From Apteryx mantelli (taxonomy: Eukaryota > Chordata > Aves > Apterygiformes > Apterygidae), in assembly GCF_036417845.1 (NCBI RefSeq), contig NC_089994.1, positions 17,130,001 through 17,194,000 of the forward strand: a stretch of DNA of 64,000 nucleotides, written 5' to 3'. Shown here one piece after another: positions 50,452 through 61,174 of this stretch; position 1 is the first letter of the stretch; each line of letters starts with the position of its first letter. The translations under genes were made by a program, and so were the position numbers. The notes under the pieces are model-generated. The model saw nothing but the letters and a program-made list of their open reading frames with translations, was not told the origin of the DNA and ran no database searches.

Positions 50452-53400
50452 CTAGTGTGAAAAGGACAACATTATCAGGCCTCTCCACTTGGAAGAATCT
50501 TGAGAAGAGTCAGAGCCAGAAGATCCCCACCCTGGGGAACTTGGACCTCCCAAATCCCAGCTTTCTGTGAAATCTGGGGAGAGCTGATTTATTTGGTGTA
50601 TCAGTTTCTCCATCAGCTCTTTTAGAACCTCACCCAAGTCATCCAGCTTCTCTATAAAATGCAAACTATCGTTGTTTAATGGTGACTATGACTTTTGGTC
50701 AGTGTTAAAGTTGTTTTGAATGGTATCAAACTGAAAAAACATATTTAGATCAAATAATGCACATACAAAACTGTTCCTCTTAGGATTCTCTTCTGTCTAA
50801 TTTTAAAAATTTAAAGTAACAGGAATGATACGATTTCCTAGGGAAGCTCTTTCACAATAGTAGCTCTAACTGTTGAGCATTTTATTACTAAAAATTTCCT
50901 AGCACCAAAACCTGTCTGAGGTCAATTAAAAGCCTTTTATGTGGTGTGTTCAGAAGAAACACTTTATCAAAATGCTGCAGATCATACAATAGTGGGAACA
51001 GCACACATTCAGCCAACAAACAGCTTGAATATCTGGTCCATCATAATTTATGAAGACCAGTTTTATTAAGCCAGTCCTGCTCTGAGTTAGTTTAAATGTC
51101 CAAACATAAATTTAAACTGTTCAATCAAAAGGAAGTCTGTCCATGAGCAGAATTTCTTTCATTGCCCTGCTGCAGAGAAGCATATTGACTTTGCCAGTTT
51201 ACTCACTAAGATTTGCATATTAGTAACTACATTCAGGATAGATATTGGTGCACTATTCTGAAAACTGTAGTATCTTTTGTTCTGAGGAACAGCAATAATT
51301 TCATATATGTAAAAGTAATTAAAATATTTAAATATTAAATAATTTTAAAAGGCAATGGCTATGGTGAAAGTTATATAGCAAAAAAAAAATCTTACTGAAT
51401 TACTAAAATAAGCTTGGATGAGAGAAACTGAAATGTAAGTAGTGCTTTTTGCTTAATCTTAGTGTTTTATAAAAGACAAATGCCACATGTTGCAAATGCC
51501 ACACTATTATGTTTAAATGCACATCAAAATTTTGTTGCTTAAAATATAACTAAGGTAGTAATAGAATAAATCCTTTAAAATGGTTTTAATAGACAACAAT
51601 CTACTGAGTCTTAAATGGCTTGAATTTTCATTTTATAGGACCTCCTATATGAGGATCACAGTGCCCTTTTAATTATTAACTCATGTTGATAGGATAAATT
51701 AAAATCTCTGTGATGGAAAACATGTCTTATTTATTAATGTCCTGACCTTGTCCTACACACTGTGGAGCATGCTCTTTGGAACCTGCTTCTCAAGTCTAAC
51801 ACAGTTTTTTTTTTGTGGTGGTAGGATTTTTCAAATGTTTTCTCTTATATGTATTTTTGGCATGCCTTTCTTTTCTGTATGACAAAGTTTTGTGGGTTTT
51901 TTTCCTATTTCCATTTTCTTTGTGTTTGTTTCTGCATAGACTTTTACTTACTGCATTCTGTTAATGTGTATATATATCTGGAAAGGCTTCATGACTTTAT
52001 TACACTATCATATCCCATAATTTAGAAATTCAGAATTACTCGCTTAATAAAGCGATAATAAAGAGGAAAGTGAAGTGACACAACACCTATGCTTGCCCTA
52101 TTTTTCTTTTATGGCCAGTATTGGAGATGGGGTTAGGTGAACTGTTGGTCTGACTGAGTAAAGCCCTTACTTCTGCACAAGCTGTCACAAGAAAACCTGA
52201 TTCATTGCATCATACTTTGCTATTGAACACTTTCCCATTTGTTCTATTCTATTTCAATGGTAGATGCAGTAAGAAATGATATCTTCTTACTTATCCAACT
52301 CCTGTGCATGTGTGTTCAGAGTCCAATCTGTGTTTGGCACTAACTCACAGACTTTAGCATAGCCTGGGTTTCATCTAGGAGCCTGTTCCACTGTGCACCA
52401 TCAGCTTTGCAAAGTCATTCTGGATGAAAAAATGTATTAAATTCTATTTTCCCTTGCACATTATCAGCGGAGTAGAACTCTTCACTGATTTCAAATCCAT
52501 TAGAAATGTGTAAGTTAACAAGTAGGGGTGCTTCGATATTAATTATCTCATCTGACAACAGTGCAGTCGCACAAGTGAAACAGAAGACAGGATATGACCA
52601 GTGATGATACTCAGAGGAGAAAACTATAAATTAAGCACCACTTTCCCTCCAAGCCCACAGACTAAATTCTAAGTCTCAAATTTTACAAGACTTACAGATA
52701 GGAAAAACATCTTAATTCTTGTTAACTGACCACATGCAGTATATGGAACTGTTTAGTCAAGGAAGCTCAAGGAACTGTAAATCCCCAAGTCAGCATCGTC
52801 CAGGGAGATGTTTGGTCTCAAACACATGACAGTGGAGGAGAGAGCAGCCACCTTCCTACAGGAATGCCTCTCAGCTGGGACAACAAGCACCACAGCAATT
52901 AGAAAAACTTCAAAATCTATTTTATTTTCCCTCAAGCAAATGGGTGTGGAAGCTTCACTCACCTTACAGTGACAAAAGAAAAGAACTTCACTCTCCTTTC
53001 AGCAGGCAGGAAACCAAGCCCTCTTTACAGAAGGCGCTCTTCCCTGCCTAAGGCCTCCTTCTTCTCCTTGAAGCTGCAAGACTTCTAACTCTGCTAGCTG
53101 GGAATAAGTCCTTGGTTGACGTCTATTACCTGGGCCTATCTCCTGTACAAAGCAGTGCCAAATACCTGTTGTTTTTTTAGGAGACCATGTAACCTCTCCC
53201 CTACACACGCACATAGTCTCCACTGTGGCTGCAGCCAGTCCTGGCACAGTCTTAATGAGAAGCAGAAAGTACTCCCACAATGACATTTTTATACTCACTT
53301 TCTAAAACAGAACTGTACGTGAAGTCACTGCTATTCTTCAAGCCTGAAAAAAAAAAAAAATAAAATAAAAAACCTAGCAACATGATTTTGGAGACCTTGT

Positions 53401-54118
53401 TGAAAGGAAATGCATGAATGTTTCCAGCTGAATCAGACTAAGGTAATCTCAGAATCAGCAAAGAAACAAAAGAACAAAAAGTACATCAGTTCTCCTTCTA
53501 GGAAGGAGGCAAATACAGTCACTTGGGGTTATACTTGTTTTACCAGAAGGACTGTAGAATGGAGACCCAGGTCAGACAGTTATTGCATTTAAGGCACCCT
53601 GAGGTCTGAGGTCCAGTGGAGTACACCAGATTCTCACCTTCATGTCACCATGTCCTTAGTGCACTGATGACTTTCCAAGGGGAGGGATGACTCCAGGGTT
53701 TTGCCAAGCGATATGGAGCTATTTCAAAGCCATCTTAAGTAACTGGCAGTTGTTACCAGCTGTGCTATGAGATACAATCAAAATGACCTTGGTAGCCCTG
53801 TACCGTGTGCGCCAGACAATAGCCTGTCTCCCATAACTCCGCAGCACTTTTGTCAATAATTGGCTCTTGTACAGCACCAGTGGAGCAGTAGAAACCCGAG
53901 TAGGCTAAAGAGATTAATTAACTCACCTTGTCTTCTTTTGAGATGTGGTCTGCCCAGGCCAGGCACGACACACTCAGGCAGAAGACAGAAGAAGTGGCAA
54001 AGATGCTGTACGCACTGTGGAATTATTTCAGTTTTCAGTAAAAGAACCTGGAACCTCTCCAACATGCTAAATTTGCATGCAAACATGAAGTTATCCTGTT
54101 CAGATGTTGTGACTGGCA
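50452..54118 (-). CDS. Candidate unnamed gene: three phase-compatible exons, possibly a short secreted protein
   Basis: Proposed minus-strand exons: 54118-53927 (or a start inside it at the ATG 54086-54084), 53343-53299 and 50651-50452 (stop). The donors are AAG|GTGAGT and A|GTGAGT; the middle exon's acceptor is a long T tract ending CAG, and the last exon's is ATTTTATAG. All junctions are phase 1, and only one frame of the 45-base exon is open. From ATG 54086 the product would be about 134 residues: a hydrophobic Cys-rich stretch HLCHFFCLLPECVVPGLG, basic PHLKRRQ, a short linker, an amphipathic helix LDDLGEVLKELMEKLIHQI, and a Ser/Gly-rich acidic tail. I do not recognise a family. A non-coding RNA or chance alignment of splice sites is possible. 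Confidence 0.35.
50652..53298 (-). other. Intron of the candidate gene, or intergenic
   Basis: Mostly AT-rich. Minus-strand open frames at 52962-52753 and 53298-52999 are alternative coding readings but have weaker splice logic. No named repeat was seen. Confidence 0.4.
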
Positions 54119-54700
54119 CTGAGAACAGCCAGATATGTTAAATGCAAAACAGAACATGCCCCCTTGTGGTCATGAAGCTTTCGGTGGCTTCTCTTCAAGA
54201 TGATAGGAATGACTCGAAAAATAAGAAACCCTGTGTAATGATGCACTGTGTGCTTCGATGCAGGAGCAAACGTTGCAAAGCCACTTCTGATCAGATAATG
54301 CAAAAGACAAACCTCAGAAAGTTTAACTTTAAAAAGCATGTGTTGTCTCCCGGTTAGACCCAAAGCCTGGATGTTAAAATTCGTGAGATAACTCTAAGGA
54401 ACCTTGGTCATTTAGTCACTGTGTAGCTCAGTTTTCCCAACTATCAAATTGGTATAAAAATGCTCAGATATACTGCAGAGGTACTGTCAAGATTAATGAC
54501 TGCGTGCACTGAGCATTAAGGACCAAAAGGACCCGCAGCATTGTCAAAAGAAAATAAAAAAGGATACTTTAAAAATTACAGTTTAAGAAACGCAGATTAT
54601 TAAAAACAAAGTTGCATAAATACATAAATCATAGGATTTTATAGCTCACAAGGGGGACCCTCTTCTGCCTTTTTTTTTTTTTGTTGTTGTTTTTGCATAC
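54119..54700. other. Gap between the candidate gene and the TCTN1 CpG island
   Basis: AT-rich, with a T-rich run near 54671-54692. A distant first exon of the candidate gene could lie further right in the island, but none can be chosen. Confidence 0.4.
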
Positions 54701-54831
54701 GGTTTTCCAGTAGTGCCCAGCCTCGCCCCCGGCCTCCCCATGCTGAGCGAGGCGTGGGGGGATGGCTGCAGCCCTGTCATGCCGGGGCCAGGGCCCGCCA
54801 TGGCGGCCTGTCCCGTGGGGCCTGCGGCAGT

Positions 54832-55284
54832 CTCCCTCCCATGGTGCCCTGGGGCTCTGGGTTGGCCTCTCTCCCATGATGCCCTGGGGCTTGGCCTCTC
54901 TCCCTGATACTTCATGGCTCTGGGTTGGCCTCTCTCCCATGATGTCCCGGGGCTCTGGGTTGGCCTCCTTCCCATGATGCCCTGGGGCTTGGCCTCTCTC
55001 CCTGATACTTCATGGCTCTGGGTTGGCCTCTCTCCCATGATGCCCTGGGGCTGTGGGGTTGACCACCCTCCCATGATGCCCTGGGGCTCCAGGTTAGCCT
55101 CCCTCTCATGATGCTGTGGCTTGGCCTCTCTCCCTGATGCCTCATGGCTCAGGGTTGGCCTCTCTCCCATGATGCCCTGGGGCAAACTCTTTCCCATGAT
55201 GCCCCAGGGCTCTGGGTTGGCCTCTCTCCCATGATGCCCCGGGGAAGGGGGCGGGCTTTCCCGCCCCTCCCGTGATGCCCCGCG
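54832..55284. repeat. GC-rich minisatellite upstream of TCTN1, about 14 units of 27-36 bp
   Basis: Units begin CTCTCTCCCATGATGCCC and continue with a GGGGCTCTGGGTTGGC-like part. Units of about 35, 29 and 34 bases recur in the same order, so a three-unit, roughly 98-base higher-order repeat is visible (about 54867-54964 against 54965-55063, and more weakly 55099-55186). Seven units carry TCCCATGATGCC exactly and four more differ by one base. The last copies run into the TCTN1 promoter. Confidence 0.9.
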
Positions 55285-55360
55285 CTCCCTTAGTAACGGC
55301 GCGGGGCGGGGAGGGGTGGGGGGAAGCGGCGCCCGCCCGTCGCTAGGGGCGGCCGCGGCC

Positions 55361-58300
55361 ATGGCGGCGACGATGGCGGCGCTGAGAATCGCGTCCTTTC
55401 TCTTCCTCCTCCTCCTCCTCCTCCTCCTCCTGCCGCCGCGGCCGCGCAGCGCCGCCAGCGCGGAACCCGCTCCCCCGCCCGGCCCCGCGGCGCCGCCGGA
55501 GCCCCCCGCTGCCTCCCGCGCGCGGGCGGGGCGCAGGCCGGCCCCGGTGACGGACGGTGGGTGCCCGCGCCGCGCCGGGCCCGCGGGGAGACCCTGCATG
55601 CCCACGGGGCCGGGCACGGGCCCGCCCAACCCGAGACCCCTCGTTCAGCCCGGCTCTGCCAGTGCAGAGCGGCGCTGTGGCGGCACAGCTCGTACCTTAG
55701 CAGAGCCGAGCTTTCAGCAAGCGTTCCCGCTCTCTGCCGGTTAGCGGATAGCTTTAACTTTGATTCCCCAGCGTTGTCGCCCCTCGCTTCCATTTTGCTA
55801 GATTACCTGCCAAATCAGACGTGTCCTAGTGCATGCCGCTTTAGGAAAGACTTAAGCCCCTGCTCTCAGGGGCACAGCCTCGCAATCACATTTTCCGTGT
55901 TTAAACTTCCCTTGTTTACAAGGTGAGCAAAAGACTCCAATCCTAAATTCGGCTGACAGAACAGTCAGAACTTTGGAAATTCTGGGAACTGGCTGGATAC
56001 AGTTCAGGTGGGCAGAGAGCATCCAGAGGGCCACAGGGAAATGTGTAAAAGTCAAACTGAAAGGAAAGAAGCAGTAGTTACAAGATTAAATACTCATTTA
56101 TATCCAGCCTATGGAGTGCTGATCTTCATTTTCTACGTAAGCAACTTTAAAGAAATCAGCTCTGGTTATGCTGGAACATCAGGGAAATGTATTACCGTAT
56201 CCTGGGATATGTTTGATACTTCCAGACTTCTCATTGCTGTATCAAAACCCTTCTCTTCCCCCACAAAACCCAGCTGAAACAAACGTAGTATTGCTACATT
56301 ATTTGTATCTTTTTTTCTCAGCAGTAGTGAATAATATTTTAATACCTTCAACATTCCTATCAACTCTGATTGCTTTTTTGATTCCACAGGGAACACAGGA
56401 TCAGATTTATAGTATGGCTTTGAAAAGATAACTTTCAAAAACAACTTGTTAAAAAAAATGTGAATTTGGATATAGACTTTTGACCATTGTCAAAATAAGG
56501 CAAGGTGAAAAATGAAGGTGTTCGGGTATGTGTTGTAATGTGTTAAGATTCGATTCTAATTTAAATCTTTTCTCCAGTTGCCAAGCTGTGTGTTTGTGAT
56601 CTGTTGGTGGCGCAGTGTGATGTAAATTGCTGCTGTGACCCTGACTGCAGTGCAGCGGATTTCAGTCTCTTTACTACATGTTCAGTTCCTATTGTCACGT
56701 AAGTGAATAAATAGTTTTCTGAAATACAAAATCCCGTCCTATTTGCCGCATGCATTTGTAAGGACTCTATCCTCTCCTTTTACAAATTCCTAACCCAACC
56801 ATGCTGACTATGCTTTCATCAGTCTCCCCTGCATTAGGCATGTAGTCCTTTGCCCCCAGTGAGTAGAAGAACAGCAAATTGACATTCCACCCCAGTTTCT
56901 CATTCCCTCTTTTCCAAACCTGTGCTCCTTGCTTTTCCCCTCTTCCACTGTTCTGCTGTATGTGGGCACTTAGCTGGTGTTGCCTTCTTTAGGGGGAAGA
57001 ATAATGTATCTTTAGACTTCAATCAATATAACAGTGTCTAGAAGCTAAAAAAGCTGGTATCATGGGACGATTTGACCACCTCCGTGGGTCATCAGCAATT
57101 TATCAGTAACCTCTTTCATTGATGTTTATTATATCAGATAGAACCATGATCAATTCAGGCCTGTAGTGAAGTACTGTGAGAATAAACTCTGATCTTAGTT
57201 TTATGAGCAAGTGTCCAACTTGCTATCTCACTGCCATTGTCACTTCAGAGTAAAATGTAATGTAATAATCAAAAAAAAAATGCTGATAGACCGTAAATAG
57301 CAAAGAAACAATTATCTGAAAATACCTTTACCCAGATTTAATCTTCTCAAATAGAAGTTCAGAAAGCTAATTTCAGAATCTTAATGTAAAAATTTAATGT
57401 AAAAATCTCTTGGTGACTTCTCAGAACAATAAGTGTAGCTCACCAACCTACCTTCTGCATAAATTATGCCAATCTGAAAACCAGGGTTTATTCTCAGTGC
57501 TTTGAAATTTGAATTAGCAGTCATTCTCGAGTGCCATTTCTTATTATTCTTGCACACAATGACTACTGCTACCCATTTATAGGTATTTATATAAATCAGA
57601 AAGGTCTAATCAACGCCTTCCTGAATGACAGTTTAATTGTCTCAGGTGACTATTCTGTCTTTGTCAACTAGAAATGCATAAAATCAAGTTGTGTTTTTTT
57701 TTCCTAAATTCTTTTGTGTAAGATTTTCATTTTGCATAGAAATCCATGGCATTTTCAATGACTACAAGTGTTCTGGATCTCATTATTTACTTGTAGATTT
57801 ATACACATTTGAATAATTGTGGTAGTTACTAATAGGGTTTTGATCACAAGTTAGAGGTTATGTGGTCTGTAAGATGCAGAAATCAGTGATGTCTTATTTA
57901 GGATGTGATCCTATTAAGAAATGGTTCACCTCATGAAAAAGTTTAGCTCCATGCATAAGAAGCTGTTTCTAAAAGTCATTTCACTTTTTCACTTTCTGCC
58001 CTTGACAATTTTGACTCACTCTGCCCTAAGTACCAGTTTCCCAGGAATCACCTTCGTGTATTTCTAGCACATCAGAGACACTGGTACAACCCAATTGGAT
58101 CGGTATTTCATCTCCCTGTTTCTCACCTTGTCATTTCTTCTATATGCATTTCAAATAGGTCACTGTGCCTTTTTACAGAGGTAAATATTATTCCATGTCC
58201 ATGAAACTTACCTTTTTCTGGCCGACTTAACGTCATGCTTCCTTCAAGGTCATCGTTCCCACCTGTCTTATATGAATGAAAGTGCTTCTGAGCTGTCCAG

Positions 58301-61174
58301 TTTGTGATGCATCCTGCATTTGTGGTGTCTCACACTGTCTGAATCCCATCCAACTTGTCATCTTAACACTAGTATTATTATTATCAGGTTCTTCCCTTCA
58401 CCACTGGCTGTCTTGTATCTTATTTCATGATGCTCTTCACACTGTTTCCTCTGCTAGATATAATAAAGAGTTCTCCAAGATGTTTTTTTTGTTTCTAAGC
58501 ACACAGTATAAAATGATACAAGCCTTCAAAGGATACAGAATTGCTATACAAACTGTGTTAAAAAGAGAATAACCCCATTAGTGCTTTTCTGATGCTACCG
58601 TAACACATGAAGATAACTTTAAAATGGTATGGTTAATACTAACTTCTAGTGGATCATTGATTTTACTATTATTATTCACAGAGGTGACAGCAATCTTTGC
58701 AGTCAGAAAGCTGCTATATATTCACTTGATGTTGAAGCAAATCCACCAGAAAGGATATTTAAATTAATTGACCAAATCAATCCCAATGTTTTCTGCATTC
58801 ATGCTGCAAACTGTAAGTAGAGTTTTTGCCAATACTAAGCATTGCACTATTATTTTTGTAATCTTTATGTATCAAAAAGACAGACCAAAATTAAAAGTAA
58901 CTAAACCTGTCTGAAAACTGATTATTCCATATGCTCACAAGCTGTATGTTGTAATCCTTTCACTTGTGAAACTATGGAGTCAAAACATCTCAGATACTCT
59001 TCTTAGTCTTCTCTGTGGAAAGAATGCTGTTGGCTCTGACTAGGCTTAATTACAAATTTTAATAAAATTTTCCTTTCCATTGGCAACTATGGAGTTAAAA
59101 AGTGACATTTTTCTCAAAAAGGGGGAAAAAATTTGGGGGGGTTAAGAATTTTGTAGAAGTGGAGAAGTGATTAGTGTTCTAGTCTCTTAATTTAATTATG
59201 ACTGTGCAGTATTTATCTGAATGCTTAGCATGGAAATTGTACTAGTTGGCAAGCCTTTGTTTTGGAACATATGATGCTATTAGAAACCATGATTTTTAAA
59301 AGAAAGGGCCTTACCTCTTTCCTTAGATTTAGGTATGTACTTTCATGAATCAGGGTGAAATCATAAATTAAGGTACCTCCTAGCTTTTCTCCTGAATGTT
59401 CCTCCTCCTTTGGTATTTTCTGGTCATTGATTTTTTTTATTATTATTATTTCTTTTTAACCCCCCCCCCCAAAAATTATTTCTAAATATTTTTTCTGTAT
59501 CTTGTATCCTAAATGTTATCTCATTCTTTAAAATGTTTTGACAGATAAACAAGCTCTCTCCTTCATTTCCCCTGAAATGCCTACTTCTGAAAATTTTGAT
59601 CAATTGCTTAAACAGTTTGGAAGTGCTACTTTCAGTACTGAGTTTGATAGCTGGAGTATAAACCCAGATTCTCCAAATTCTTCTGTTGAAAATGAAACAT
59701 ACAGATATGAGGTAAATAATGGTCTTATGCAATCGGTATTATATCGTTCCATATCAGAGCAAGCGAGCATTGTTTGCATCTGCTTTTAAGAAGCTGTAGT
59801 TTTTCCTCAAACAGACAAACTTTATTTTGGTCTTGAAATATGGAAATATCAGAGTAAAATGCAACAGTTTGTGTTAGCCTACTTCAGAAGTGAACTACAT
59901 TAGATCTGTGAAAAATAAGTAGCTGTTTTATTACTATAAACATGAAGAAGGCTGTTAGCCTATGGCTTAAGAATTGATGTGCATAGAAGTATGCAATATT
60001 GAGAGCTGTAGTGTAAATAAAGGCTTCTGCTGTTCAGATTTGCTGTTAATGCAAACGCTCTAAAGCTTTCCATGAACTGAAGTGTACCTATGTGCTTGAA
60101 TGTCCTTTTATTTGGCAGTATGGTGTTCCTGTACAGACAGTGGATGCATTTCTGAGACTGCCTAGTCCTGTTGTCTCCTCCTGGTGCTCTGACGCTAATC
60201 CTGCAGGTTGGAAAAAGCATTTGAGTTCTAGTTTATTTGGTTTAGAGTATTCTCCTGTTATTCCTGACTTGAGTTTAATCAGTCAGTAAAATAGCACATA
60301 CACCAGCTGAATTCAGATAAAGCTTTCTGAACAAGTGTTTTTCAAATATCTTTTATTTCTGTGGGTTTTTTTAGATATACATGGGAAGCTGTTGCATGTA
60401 GATTAAACATGCAGCTTTAAATATGTAAATCTTAGTGAGTATTGTTAATGGGTTGTTTATTTCACTAAAACTGAACCTATTTGTCATAACTGGCTTAATA
60501 AAATAATACAAGGGTGACACCATGAGGGAATATATTATTATACAGAGCAAAACCTAATTGGGCAGTCTTTGTAAGATGTCCCTTTAGTGCAATGAGGTTC
60601 CTTTCACAGCCTGAATGCAACTCAAGTCAGACCTGCAGGCTTGGGCCTACATTTTAACCTTTCATGCAGTTCCCTAAAAATCTGCAGAGAAAAAGAGAAG
60701 ACTGCAGCTTCCCAAATCCTCTGTTATTATTAAATATGGTAGCATAATGATCATGATGATGAGCATAGGAAAATTGAAGTCTCTTGTAAAAGAAAATCTT
60801 ACAAGATTTCTAAAAATGCAATCACAAATCTTCCTGTAGCTTTTATTAAACATCTATTTTTAGGAAGTAATGTTTTGTCTCATTGCATTTCTGGACAATC
60901 TAAGATAATGTCGTGCTTTACAGCACACACAAAACCTTATCTGCAGTAGAAGTTACATTTACTTTCAGTTTTGCATTTAATTAATGTTCTTATGTTGGTT
61001 TTGTTTCTGTTTTCTTAATTACTATTTAATTTCCTTCAGTAATACTTTGTGACTTTTTTTCCAGGGTTTTTAGTAAACCAGGCTACAAAATGCAGTAGAT
61101 TAGTAAGTGTGGAAAAGTGTAGCACCATTCAAGCAGTTAGTATGCTGTTCTATATTAACTCCAGCATTTTAGCA
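55361..61174 (+). CDS. TCTN1: TCTN1 (Tectonic-1), 5' part: first six coding exons
   Basis: Exons 55361-55556, 56578-56698, 58682-58812, 59545-59711, 60119-60206 and 61065-61174, AG/GT borders, phases agreeing, 813 bases or 271 residues; the rest lies beyond the right edge. The product starts [13 protein letters not shown] and nine Leu, a signal peptide probably cut near SAASA-EPA, then a Pro-rich linker ending RPAPVTD. It is followed by the Cys-rich tectonic motif [21 protein letters not shown] and by [36 protein letters not shown] and [14 protein letters not shown] and NET sequons suggest glycosylation. Tectonic-1 belongs to the MKS/B9 complex at the ciliary transition zone, which controls membrane protein entry and Hedgehog signalling. 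A second in-frame ATG lies at 55373. Confidence 0.95.
55405..55431 (+). repeat. CTC trinucleotide repeat coding for the Leu core of the TCTN1 signal peptide
   Basis: Eight CTC codons followed by CTG encode nine leucines. Being in-frame triplets, length changes would lengthen or shorten the hydrophobic core without shifting the frame. Confidence 0.9.
55557..56577 (+). other. TCTN1 intron 1
   Basis: The left part is still CpG-rich; the rest is ordinary intron with short chance open frames. Confidence 0.6.
56699..58681 (+). other. TCTN1 intron 2, nothing recognised
   Basis: About 2 kb of AT-rich sequence with a small tandem duplication of TTAATGTAAAAA near 57382-57405. Confidence 0.6.

Larger units (their letters stand above)
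54700..55640 (+). promoter_or_regulatory. TCTN1: CpG-rich promoter region of TCTN1
   Basis: GC-rich region around the first exon. A GC box GGGGCGGGG is at 55303-55311, about 50 bases before the ATG. Just upstream AGTAAC (55292-55297) fits one half of the RFX X-box (RGYAAC), which is common at cilium genes; the other half-site is poor. The left half is built from the minisatellite. Confidence 0.6.

Noticed and set aside
52753-53298. Minus-strand frames reading MSLWEYFLLLIKTVPGLAAA and a second frame at 52962-52753, tempting as a signal-peptide gene
   Set aside because: They need weaker splice sites, and they lie in the intron of a better-supported exon chain. They remain possible alternative exons but are not called.
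55290-55793. 167-codon minus-strand frame opposite TCTN1 exon 1
   Set aside because: Antisense of a GC-rich exon, no splice logic and no family resemblance.
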